From contig MBPM02000107.1 of the NCBI GenBank assembly GCA_001695595.3, forward strand, positions 124,001 through 188,000: DNA of 64,000 nt. Direction: 5' to 3'. Of this stretch, positions 36,760 to 46,974 are shown piece after piece. Source of the DNA: Plasmopara viticola (Eukaryota; Oomycota; Peronosporomycetes; Peronosporales; Peronosporaceae). The translations under genes and the position numbers were made by a program. Below the pieces are notes generated by a model. It was not told the origin of the DNA, searched no databases, and worked only from the letters and a program-made list of their open reading frames with translations. The stretch's first letter is position 1. The number at the start of each line of letters is the position of its first letter.

Positions 36760-37420
36760 GAAAAATCAAGGCTTCGGCTTACAAGTGCGCCTGCGATGCC
36801 GGGGTTCTCACAAAATTGGTTAGACCTCATCGAGTGTATGCACAGGCACACATTCATGAGCTTTATGGCTACATCCATGCGAACGAAGAAGACCACCCGA
36901 GAGCGGTGCTCGAATGCATGCGCACAGATAGGCTTTACACGAAACGGCTTTAACATCGTTACTGCACTACTGCACTACTGCACGTTGACGCTCGAGGTTG
37001 TTATCGAATGACTGCATCCGAATCTAGCAGTTTAGTGGCCAAACAAAAATGTTCTGTGCACAACAGAGATATACTTTTGATAGAGTGTGCCCTCGTCACA
37101 TTAAGGATTCACTTTCTCGACCCTAAGCCGATCGTTCTCTATAGGGCCGAGAATATCGGCACAGCTACCTTAGCTTTGAAACATACGGCCAGATGACTTT
37201 CCTTACTTATTCAAATAACGTTGAGACGATTGTAGGAGTCAGATGTTGCAGAATGCCTTGACTGATGCGTTTATGCGTCGCCCAGTCAAATCATAGCTGT
37301 GATCGCATCAAATATCTGACTACCTCATTTTTTACAAGAGCTAATTACCGGCTTCAAATCACTATACAGTATGCCCCCGGACACGTTGTAAAAAACACGT
37401 CTTTTCTCGGAATAGGCGGT
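36760..37420 (+). mobile_element. Ty3/Gypsy RT-RNase H relic
   Basis: Successive broken frames follow the Gypsy order. TTCGGCTTACAAGTGCGCCT at about 36772 is the FGLTxAPA block with one base lost. EDHPRAVLECMRTDRLYTK at about 36888 is the RT end. CSVHNRDILLIECALVTLRI and FLDPKPIVLY at about 37050-37145 match the RNase H block that reads YPVHDKELLA and LLGSKPFVIYTD in relatives. ITIQYAPGHVV at about 37350 matches the end of RNase H. About 60 codons between RT and RNase H are missing. The element is dead. Confidence 0.8.
36959..36983. repeat. Three-unit tandem repeat (tactgcac)
   Basis: The 8-bp unit tactgcac is present three times in a row inside the Gypsy relic, at the point where RT and RNase H pieces are joined. 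Confidence 0.7.
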
Positions 37421-40172
37421 GGAACAGGCACTTGTGCATTTTAAAAGCTTAAGCTAGTCACCTCTATTTTAGTTCCAGTATGTCGGTGATGAGCGCGAGT
37501 TTCCACTCCCGCACCATGGCATTCTTTTTTGTTTTTGGTGAAGAAGTCATCAATGATCCCACACTGCTTTCATGGCAATCGTCACACAATATTTATTGGT
37601 CGCACAAGGTCAATCTCGTGTCTCACTTCTCTATTTGATGAAAGTTTGATTGATGAATCGCTAAATGCGACATATAGCGTTGCAAGAAGGTATCTGGAAT
37701 GCGATTCCTAAATGGGTCTTCGAGCGTCACTAACAAACCTTTAGTTGACGAAGAAACCTAATTTAGAGGGATAGATAATGTTTTGACGGTGAATCGTTTC
37801 GCAACAGGTACATTTCAATTGGATGCACTGCCAGATGTGTGAAAGTCACTGAGCCTAGGTGAGCTCAAAGATACTGAATTTTTGACTAGTATAATAGCTA
37901 GAAAGATCGTGGATGTTGTAATCCTAAAAGATTAAATCTCTCTTGACTTAGGTAAGCAAAGAACCACCTCTTCACATCAGGCACGAATTATGTGTCCTTA
38001 CTATTGCAATTAAAGCAGCGAATGTTTCGCTGTTTGGCAATGCTTAGTCTATTGAGACTGGACCATTCCATAGCCATCAAAATTTTAAGCACTGAAGACC
38101 GAGAAACTGCTCATCTTCGACATTTTCGATGAGCTTTTCTGTTTGAGGCTGTATGCTTCTTAGGAGTAATTCTATCATCATCGTCGCTGTTAAAACGTTA
38201 TAAAAAATAAGCTCGAGGCAAGCCTATTTTCAGATCGGTCATGACTTGCCTTTTTCGAGGTTGAATCTCAGTAACGGAGGTCGTCAACTTCCATAGCTCA
38301 CGCAAATATAATATGAATGTATATATCAATTTCGCTTCTACTTCACTCGCAAGCAGAAAAGCGTAAGCGCTGACAGAGATTAAATTTGTCGGAAGAAATG
38401 CTGCTCGCAGCTTTCCCTTCATGAGTTCTTAAGCTACAAAGGCACATATTAAGCTGTTATACCACACACCCGAGTAAGAGAGTGTGAATGTCTCGTACAT
38501 CTGGTCGTCAGTATTCGTGACCATTCTAATATTCACCCTTACCTCCTTGGTAGGTCTAGGTTTTCTCTTTCTCTAAAAGATGAAAATATAATTTTTCACC
38601 ACTAAAATGCTACCGCAGGGTACCGAAAGCTGTACTGCCTAGTTTTTAGAGCCTTGGTTTTGCTCGTAAAGCTCGGAAGCTGTGACACAATCCAGCAATA
38701 TATAAGCAAACGCAGCCGCTTCTTTAAACCCATACAAAGCAGTAGATTTTCCGAGCAGTGCACTAACATCATGTTCGACAGATGCGGGAAGGCGATCCGA
38801 TCAATCTCGGACCTTTGTAGAGGTTCAAGTATACAATCTATTTGCGTTGGTCAACTGAGCGCTAACGGGTCACACAGCACATTGCGCAAAAGAAGGTTAC
38901 AGAAAGAGATTCGGACCAAAGGATGCAACAGTTTCAGACTGCTTAAATTTTTGTGCCTCTAGTTTCTGATAATTTTCAGCACGGATTTCTTTTGATATAC
39001 CTGTTGATACGAAATTAGGGACCATCAAAGGATTTTAAGGGTTAATGCTGGGCTTAATGTAGGTTATTCTTTATCTTTTAATGTTCTGACATTAGGTCAG
39101 GTTTTTGGCCTCCTGTTCTGAGGAGGTTATGAATACGAGCGGCACGTAGGCTTTTGGTGTCACTTTCTGATCGACCGCCACCGCAAAGTATGCAAGCTTT
39201 GTCGATAACTACCCAAAACCAAGCCTCCCCTGAAAGGTAAGCGGCTAGACACCGAAAGGCAAGAATGACAGCAATTCTCACCATGCCTGAATTACGTCAT
39301 CAGACCCTGCACACCACGCAAGCGCCTACAGCTTGCTCAGGAGAAAGACCGCAAGACCACTCAAATGGTCACCCGCGAGGCCAGCATTCGCGGCTTTTCG
39401 GCGATTTTCGTGGGGACAATGATGCGAGCCGTCGTTACAACAAGCAGCGCCCGAAGCCGAGCTACTGTGTTGCAATACTGAACGGATATTACTAACTTTA
39501 AGGTCGATCACTTTGTTATTTACCCCTTGTTAAAAAAGGACTGCGGTTGTGCGGGCAACGAGAAAATAACAGATTGAAAAGTATTTAGTGTAGTGAACAA
39601 ACGATGTAACGCAGATCCGCTTCTACCAATTATCGTAATGAAAATACATTTTGCTCTTATCTTATAGAAGACTGTGCTTGGCCTTTCTTTTTAATTAGGA
39701 CTCAAATCGACACTCTGCCGCGCGTCGCATTATATTACGTAGACGTTGTAACCCATTAAAAATGGCATAGATTTCGCCATGCCTTGTGGCGCAACCGCGA
39801 ATTCAATTTTAACGTAGCCCTATGATTAGACTCATTAAAAGGATTTGCTGAACCCGACATTTCCCCTACCCTCGCATCACTTGATTAGGGCTGCGACAGA
39901 TTAAAAGCCGATGAAGAGCTCTAGAAAGAGCCAGTGGTGATCGGAATATACTTAAATTCCCCCCCCCTTTGTCGCTATTAAATCCTCCCTGACGATTTGC
40001 CTGCGAGACAATATTGTTGCCTGGCTTTGCTATATTAGTGCGGGCTCACAACGGGAAAACTGCTAAAGTCGGAGGGTCGTGTTCGTAGAAACACACTCTT
40101 ATTCGGTACATTCTCTTCCGTTCAGTCGTCTAAAAAGCGGTTGGCGCATATTTAAAGAGCGCTGACGCTGCC
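37421..40172. other. Gene-free stretch upstream of the myosin gene
   Basis: It may include integrase debris of the preceding Gypsy copy (37500-37700), not provable by eye. Frames near 39078-39495 are open on both strands, rich in Arg, Gln and Pro on the plus strand and gag-like in flavour only. A run of nine C lies at 39959-39967. The last 150 bp should hold the myosin promoter; acattctcttccg at about 40108 resembles an oomycete initiator but this is weak. Confidence 0.4.
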
Positions 40173-43100
40173 ATGGAGAAGGGCGTGAGCGTATGGCTTC
40201 GCGACACGGACACAGATGAGTGGCAACGTGCTACTGTCGTCAATCTTGGCGAGCCGCAGGACGGCGACAACGAGTGTCAAGTGACGCTGCGCTTAACCGA
40301 AGGGCCCAATGCGCGCTCGGAGAAGACGGTGCAAATTGACGTACGGGCGCTTGAGGAAGAGCAAGTCGATGGGGTCATGCTCGCCAATAGTAGTGACATG
40401 GTATGTGCAAGAGTGATGGTCACTCTATCGCTTGGGCGACAACTTGCCACTAATGATTTGTAATTCTTTCTTCGCTTACCAGGATGTTGTCGAGGATCTA
40501 ATTCAGCTACCGCATTTACACGAGCCTGGTATATGCCACACGTTGAACGAACGTTTTAAGATCAACGAAATATATACGTTGACGGGGGAAATCTTGCTAG
40601 CTATCAACCCATTTCAAAACCTAGGTATCTACACGGACAAAATTATGCGCAAGTACATTCGCAATGGAGACAAGCGTGCGCTTGGACAGGAAGTACCAGA
40701 CATGCCACCACATGTCTTCAGTATTGCAGACAAAGCCTATCGCTCACTAGTTAACCCAATTGGACGCAGGTCCAATGGTGGACCAGCCAATCAGTCCATT
40801 CTTGTCAGCGGTGAAAGTGGCGCGGGTAAGACGGAAACTACTAAGTATGTGATGAACTATTTGGCTACTATCTCGCATCATAAGGACACTACAGCCGACA
40901 GCAATGTCATGAAGCAGGTTTTGTCGTCTAATCCCATACTAGAGTCTTTTGGTAACGCGCGTACGATCCGTAACGACAATAGTAGTCGATTTGGAAAGTT
41001 TATCAAGATGGAATTTTCGCCAGAGGGGAGTTTGATTGGTGCGTCCATTCAAACATATTTGCTGGAAAAGGTGCGTCTTGCCTACCAGGGTGAGTCGGAG
41101 CGCAATTACCACGTATTTTACGAAATCATTGCTGGTGCTAGTGCCGAGGAAAAGAAACGGTGGAATTTGAAAGCGCCGGCCAAGTTCCACTATCTCAATC
41201 AAAGCACATGCATTAAACGTAAAGACGGTGTGAACGATGCGGACCAGTTTGGTGTTCTTAAAAACGCCATGCAGACGATGGGGTTCAATGAAGAAGATAT
41301 GGAGAGCATTTTTGTGACGATCTCCGTTTTGTTACACATTGGTAATTTAGAGTTTGATGAGATCCACCAAGCGTCGGGTACGGAAGGATCTGAAATTTCT
41401 AAAATGTGTGAAGATTCGATGAATGTGGTACTTGAATTCTTGGAAATTGACAAGGATGGTCTTGAACAAGCCATTTGCAATCGCAATATTCAGACGAAGG
41501 CCGAGCACTATTCGATTGGTTTGCTTCCAGATGCCGCTGAGAATGCGCGTGATGCACTTGCTCGTTATCTTTACGGAAAGCTTTTTGACTGGCTTGTTAG
41601 TCGTATTAATGAAATTGTGGAGAATGAGGACCGCGATGTGCCATTTATTGGCTTGTTAGATATCTTTGGGTTTGAAGACCTCGAGCACAACTCGTTTGAA
41701 CAGCTGTGTATAAACTTCGCTAACGAAACTTTGCAGCAACATTTCAATCTTACTGTCTTACGCATGGAGCAGGATACGTACGAAAAGGAGGAGATACAGT
41801 GGAGTTTTATTAACTTTCCTGATAATGGTCCGTGTATTGAGCTTATTCAGGGAAAGCCGTTCGGTATACTTCCCGCTCTTGATGAAGAGTGCATTGTTCC
41901 ACAGGGTAACGACCAAAATTTTTCGCGAAAACTGTACCGTCAACATGCATCAAACCCGCATTTTGGTGCAAGCAAGTCTGAAATGGCCAATCACCTGTTC
42001 GTCATTCATCACTACGCTGGAGCTGTCACTTACGATACTTTTGGTTTCTGTGAAAAGAATAAGGACGTTTTATATCCGGAGATCACCGCCATCATCAGGC
42101 GATCGTCTAAGCCATTCGTACATCGACTTTTGCAGGTTTTTCCGGAGAAAAAAGCGCCGATGAAAAAAGCAAAGGGCCGAGCTACGAGTATTGCTTCTCG
42201 TGTGAGTCTAGGTCAGCAGTTTCGTTCTCAACTGAAAGCTTTACTGGACACGATTAACGTCACGGATTGTCACTATGTGCGCTGCTTAAAACCTAACGAT
42301 CTGGCTAAGGCCAATTTGCTGATAGCCAAGCGCGTGTGCCTGCAGCTTAAAGCGGGTGGAGTTTTAGAAGCTGTGCGTGTAAATCGCGCTGGATATCCTG
42401 TTCGAATCAGCCACCAGCAATTCATTTACCGCTATCGTCCCCTGGCTAAACGTGAGTATTTGCAGCGCATTCCTGCAGAAGCTGCTGAAGATTTCTTCGA
42501 CAGTAGTAGGCGTAGAGATGCGGCAACTTTGCTGGTGAATTTTTTGCTTAAGGCTCATGCCGAGCGTTATCCTGAACTAGCTGGTGCATCTATGGACGGT
42601 GTCGCTGGAATCCAAGTTGGTCTTAATCGTGTTTTTTTCCGTCGTTCGGCCATTCAGTTCGTGGAGGCCCAGCTGGCAAAGCGACATGGCGAATTCGTTG
42701 TACTTATTCAGGCTGCTGTGCGCGGGAGGATAGCTCGGCGTCGTTACGCTCGCTTGAAGAAATCATCAGTCGTATTGCAGAAAATGATACGAGGTTTTAT
42801 CACTCGTTGCCGATTCCACGTGATGCGTGAGCGCCACCGCGAGGTTCAGCGTCAAAAGGAGCGTGCCGAGATGAAGCGGCACGAAAATGAGCTTGCTGAA
42901 AAGCGGAAGCGCGAGGAAGAACGCCGTGCCATGGAGGAACGACTTCTATTGGATGAAAAGTGCAAAGCTGTCGAGCTCGAGGAGCACAATCGCCTTACTG
43001 CTCAATCTGCATCAAATGATCCTGTATCAGATGATTCGTCTGAAGGGGACCGGGGTTCGTCGATGAAGTTATTGAGGACTTCTGGCGAGAGCAGTGGCCG

Positions 43101-44394
43101 CGCGGTATCTCGTTTTCACTTTGCCAAGGAGTATAACGATGATGATAACGAAATGCCAAATGGATCCCGTCAGGTTGCTATGGATCCGGGTGACACTGTG
43201 CTGCACGTGGCTGCAAACTGCTGCAATGAGCAAGACGTTCTTAAGCTACTACAAAATGGCTCGGATATTAACGCGCGCAACCGACGTGGTCGCACTCCGC
43301 TTCATACTGCATCGTTGTACCAAAATGTCGAAGTCGTGGGTATTCTTTTGGATTGGGAAGCCGATGTTCTCGCTCAAGACGACGATGGCAACACGCCTCT
43401 TCACTTGACAAAGGACCCGCGCATTGCGCGAATGCTACTGGAGGCTGGTTGCACACCTAATATTGTCAATGCTGATGGGCGGACAGCTCTGATAAACGCT
43501 GTGGACCGTGGCGATGAAAAGACGTCCAAGCTGCTGCTTCATTTTAAGGCTGACGTGCTGTTTCGTGAATTAAAACACCATCAAACTGCCCTGCACTTGG
43601 CTGTGCGGAAGGGTCAGTACCAGATAGTCATGGAGCTGTGCAAATCCGACGATATAAAGGAACTAATTCTTCTGACTGACCGTAACGAAAACAACGCACT
43701 ACACTTTGCTATGTCCCGCGATCGTAAGAATGGTTATCGTCTTGTGGATTACTTGATTAAGCACGGAGCCGAAGTAGACAAGGTAAATGCGCGCTTTCAG
43801 AGTCCGCTGGTGGTACACATTATGACGACGCGTCAGACTGATCCTGCCATTACTGAGCTACTTCTTAAAAACGGAGCTGACTATAATATTCAGCTGGCTG
43901 ATGGATCTACGCTCCTGCATGTTGCTGTAGAGCGCGAACTAATCGACATCGCTTGTGTATTGATTAAACACGGTGCGTCTCTGAACGCACCAGATGCCAA
44001 CGGACGACTGGTGATTGAAGTGGCGAACAAGAAGTTCTTAAAGAAACTATTTAGCGCCATCACTTACCCACCCACATGGATCAATGAGAAAGAACGCCGG
44101 TCTTGTATGCTGTGCTCGTCCAATTTCAATTTTGGCAATCGGCGTCACCACTGCCGCCACTGCGGACGGGTGTGCTGCTCTGACTGCTCAGCGTTTACTG
44201 TGGAAATGCATCAATTTCCGAAGGATTTTCCCGGACGTACAACTGCAGCGGGTAAACTAGTAAAAGACCCTCAGCGCGTGTGCCGTACATGCCACGCTGT
44301 GTTTAAGATGCAGTCGGCGCAGAAGGAGTCCAAGTCGGGCTTTATGGCGCGAGTACTCGGGTACGAGTGGGACGAGGTTTCTGCTAGTAAGTGA
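40173..44394 (+). CDS. Myosin with ankyrin repeats and C-terminal FYVE finger
   Basis: Exons 40173-40400 and 40483-44394, with an 82-bp intron, encode 1379 residues. Residues 5-60 form the SH3-like N-terminal lobe. The motor domain (about 77-790) is complete: P-loop GESGAGKTETTK (about 186), switch I NDNSSRFGK (about 239), switch II DIFGFEDLEHNSFEQ (about 468). Two IQ motifs (about 817-870, AAVRGRIARRRYARL and MIRGFITRCRF) are followed by a charged helix of about 60 residues. Ankyrin repeats run from about 979 to 1266 (TVLHVAANCC, GRTPLHTASLYQNVEVV, GSTLLHVAVE and others). The FYVE zinc finger (about 1274-1350) has RRHHCRHCG and paired cysteines. FYVE fingers bind phosphatidylinositol 3-phosphate, so the likely job is moving endosome-type membranes along actin. 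Oomycetes are known for unusual myosin tails including FYVE. Confidence 0.95.
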
Positions 44395-44552
44395 ACCCGT
44401 ATAGAAAGCTATTAGAACAGCAGTGTCTGAAGACTAGACAAATCATTGCTTGTGAACGAGGGCATTGTGGCGTGTAATGTCTTTTTATACCTAATTATCT
44501 TAGATGTTGTAGATGAAAAGAAATCTAAAATATGCGCTTATTAGCAACATCT
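44395..44552. other. 3' flank of the myosin gene
   Basis: AT-rich sequence between the myosin stop and the left target duplication of the LINE. The LINE therefore landed about 170 bp downstream of the myosin stop, outside its coding sequence. Confidence 0.5.
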
Positions 44553-45713
44553 GACCTGACCATTTTCGGAAAAGGTTGGGGTGACGCCCTCCTTCCAAGC
44601 GCGGGGGCTAAATGCTCGCGCGCTTCGGGCAGGTGCTCTCGGGCATCTGCAGGTCTCTAACGAGTCTCACCCTCGACGCGACGGTCTCCAGCACCAGGCC
44701 AAACCCCCTTCCACGCCCTTAACCGCACCAACCGCATCCGGATTGGCTCCTTTAATGTGAATTCTATAGGTTCGAAGCGCAAGAAGCACGAAACACTCCC
44801 CGAAGATCTTCGGCGCTACCGCGTCGATATCTTTGGCCTCCGAGAAACCAAGATCTACGATAGAGGTGAGCACCGCATTGGTGACTTCCTTCTAACCGAA
44901 GCCAAGACCGAAGTCACCGAAATCCGCCGCCACTGCAACCCGTCGGGCGCCACTCGACACGCCCGATCCCGAGAAGAAACCTGGCGCCACATTAAGAAGC
45001 TCGGAACACTCCTCGGCGATATTGAAGATCACCCGACGCAAGTCCCTGGCCACCCTCGCGCTCCACCGCCTCTGGTCCGTCTGGCACCGCCCACGCTCAT
45101 CTCACCCAAGACCCGCATTCGATTGTACAACACCTACGTTCTACCGATTCTGCTGTACAACTGCGCCACCTGGGCTCTTACCAAGTCAGAGCTCCACCGC
45201 CTCGAGAGTTTCCATCGCCGCCAGCTTCGCTACGCTCTTGGCTATCGCTACCCCCGACACATTTCGAATGCAAGACTCTACGACCTCTGTGATGAGCGGC
45301 CGCTGAGACTACGACTGACACAAGCTCGCTGGCGCCTGTTTGGCCATGTACTTCGCCGCAATCCCGACATTCCAGCTAACCTCCAGATGCGTGCCTACTT
45401 CTTCTCCACCGCAGCAAAATGGCGCGGACGTCCCCGCACCACGCTCCCCTCAACACTCGACCACAACTTTGTTTCCCGTGGCTCCGGCTTTCGACTCCGG
45501 ATAGCACAAGACCTCGAAGTGGTACGTACTCTTGCACAAGACCGAAAGAAATGGAAGACCCTAACGACCTCGGTGCTGGATGCACTGCCCGCCGAACGAG
45601 ACCCGACGTATGCGGACACCACTTTATGCCGTGGACTAGCCAGACTGAGCCTAGCACGTGCATAACTTGGCAACGCGATAACGTAAAACATTACATTACA
45701 TGGACCTGACCAT
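44553..45713 (+). mobile_element. Internally deleted non-LTR retrotransposon (LINE) with intact target-site duplication
   Basis: The 11-bp word gacctgaccat stands on both sides (44553-44563 and 45703-45713), and the 3' end carries the aaaacattacattaca tail of this LINE family. The element body is 44564-45702, 1139 bp. It keeps the 5' leader, the first codons of the endonuclease domain and the C-terminal part of the RT protein, but lacks the reverse transcriptase itself. Perfect target duplications argue for recent insertion by copied RNA, so the deletion probably pre-dated the jump. Related shorter copies lie at 10438, 4331 and 49893. Confidence 0.93.
44757..45665 (+). CDS. Fused remnant ORF of the LINE: endonuclease start joined to RT C-terminus
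   Basis: The frame is open for 302 residues. The ATG lies in the codon run RIRIGSF-N-V-NSI, so translation would start a few residues earlier at a non-ATG codon in the complete frame. Residues 1-45 (RRYRVDIFGLRETKIYDRG) are the beginning of an apurinic-type endonuclease. From about residue 45 comes a segment I cannot place, then from about 115 the region behind the RT palm: TRIRLYNTYVLPILLYNCAT, FHRRQLRYALGYRYP, RWRLFGHVLRRNPDIPANLQ, WRGRPRTTLPSTLDHNF, LAQDRKKWKTLT. The YxDD palm and most of the endonuclease are missing. No enzyme activity is expected. The frame is open across the deletion, which may be chance or recent origin. Confidence 0.75.
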   Translation: MNSIGSKRKKHETLPEDLRRYRVDIFGLRETKIYDRGEHRIGDFLLTEAKTEVTEIRRHCNPSGATRHARSREETWRHIKKLGTLLGDIEDHPTQVPGHPRAPPPLVRLAPPTLISPKTRIRLYNTYVLPILLYNCATWALTKSELHRLESFHRRQLRYALGYRYPRHISNARLYDLCDERPLRLRLTQARWRLFGHVLRRNPDIPANLQMRAYFFSTAAKWRGRPRTTLPSTLDHNFVSRGSGFRLRIAQDLEVVRTLAQDRKKWKTLTTSVLDALPAERDPTYADTTLCRGLARLSLARA

Positions 45714-46026
45714 GTCAGTAACGGCGTAATATGGACTCATTTGTACCTGTGAAAAGCATAACAAATACAGTAAAGTTGCGCTAAGCTCTAAGTCGACAAC
45801 GAGACACCGGACGGTACTGTTGATTATGTGAAGCGATTTTAGTTGGATCGACGGTGCTTAATCGGGATGCTGAATTATTCGATGGACGAGATTACTTTAA
45901 ACAAGCTTTTCGTTTTCGCCACACTGATTAGCACCTTAAGCCTTGTATATACGAGAAGATCTTGTATGTGCCACAACTATCTTTCGAGCCAATGCAGATC
46001 TCATTTGTTCACTTTGAGCACAAACC
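45714..46026. other. Gene-free spacer between LINE and EEP copy 2
   Basis: About 310 bp of AT-rich sequence including the 3' flank of the EEP gene. Nothing else seen. Confidence 0.5.
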
Positions 46027-46974
46027 TTAGCTTTCGCAGCGGTGGCATTCTTCCCGTAAAGGCACGATTACTTCAGCCTGAACAGGGTAATGATCTGACG
46101 GATAGCGGCCATTGCGCTCTTCAACGATAACTTGCGTAGTCAACACTGTCATCCGCGGACGATAAAAGATCCAGTCAATATGCATTGCACCACAAACAGC
46201 ATCCTTTTCGTCATCGCTTTTAGTGCCGACCCAGTCATGAAACGTATGCGAGACGTCACCAATCTTTTTTAACGCTTCGGGCCACGCTTCATGAAACCTT
46301 GGTCCATCCTTGTGAGATGTCAAGTAACTGTACGTGCTGGTGTGGCGGTATGTGTTGAAGTCTCCTATAAGAAACACTGGAGCGTCGCCCGCGATCTGCT
46401 GAATGCGTTCCCAGAGTAACTTTGAGCCCATTTCGTGTGACTTCATACCCTCATGATCTAGATGCGTATTAAAGACATAGAACTCCTGCTGCGTAGCACG
46501 CAAGCGGAATTTACCCCAAGTGACCATCCGCACGCACACAGCGTCCCATCCCTTTGTCCAAGGCGTGTCTGGGGTTTCCGAGAGCCAAAAGTTTCCATCC
46601 TGAAGGCACTCTAACAAAGTTGAGTCATAGAAAATCTGTACGAACTCGCCGTTCTCCTCCCGCTCAACGCCGATGCGTTCATAAGGATGCGTTAGCAAGT
46701 TCTACAGTCATACGCGCACCTTAGCAAAATTAAGTGTTAGCTCCAACAACACTGCTCTCACCTCAAGCTCTGCCAGTTGCACCGTAAGTCCCTCCTGTGT
46801 ACCCATGATAGCGGGATGATAGCGGTCAACGATGTCGGCCACATGGTCCTTACGGTGGTCCCAGCCGTTGTCTCCGTCCATTGCACCGGCAAATCTCAAG
46901 TTAAAAGTCATGATTTTGAGATTTTGCTGCGAGGAGCTTAACATCTTCATCTTCTGCGCTTCTTCGGCCGCCAT
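46027..46974 (-). CDS. Endonuclease/exonuclease/phosphatase family protein (EEP copy 2)
   Basis: Exons 46974-46762 and 46701-46027, with a 60-bp intron, encode 295 residues. The intron lies at exactly the same codon (after QLAELE) and phase as in copy 1 at 25742, so the two are DNA-level duplicates. All EEP blocks are present: IMTFNLRFAG, MGTQEGL, WLSETPDTPW, FNTHLDHEG, IGDFN, MHIDWIFYRP, YPSDHYPVQAEV. This copy keeps the His that copy 1 has lost. It lacks the N-terminal membrane segment. The frame upstream of the ATG is open for ten codons to a stop, so either the anchor is gone or an unseen 5' exon carries it. Identity to copy 1 over the domain is high. Substrate unknown. Confidence 0.85.

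Noticed and set aside
30085..40172. RXLR or Crinkler effector genes in the desert
   Set aside because: The frames were read for a signal peptide followed by RXLR/EER or LFLAK; none was found.
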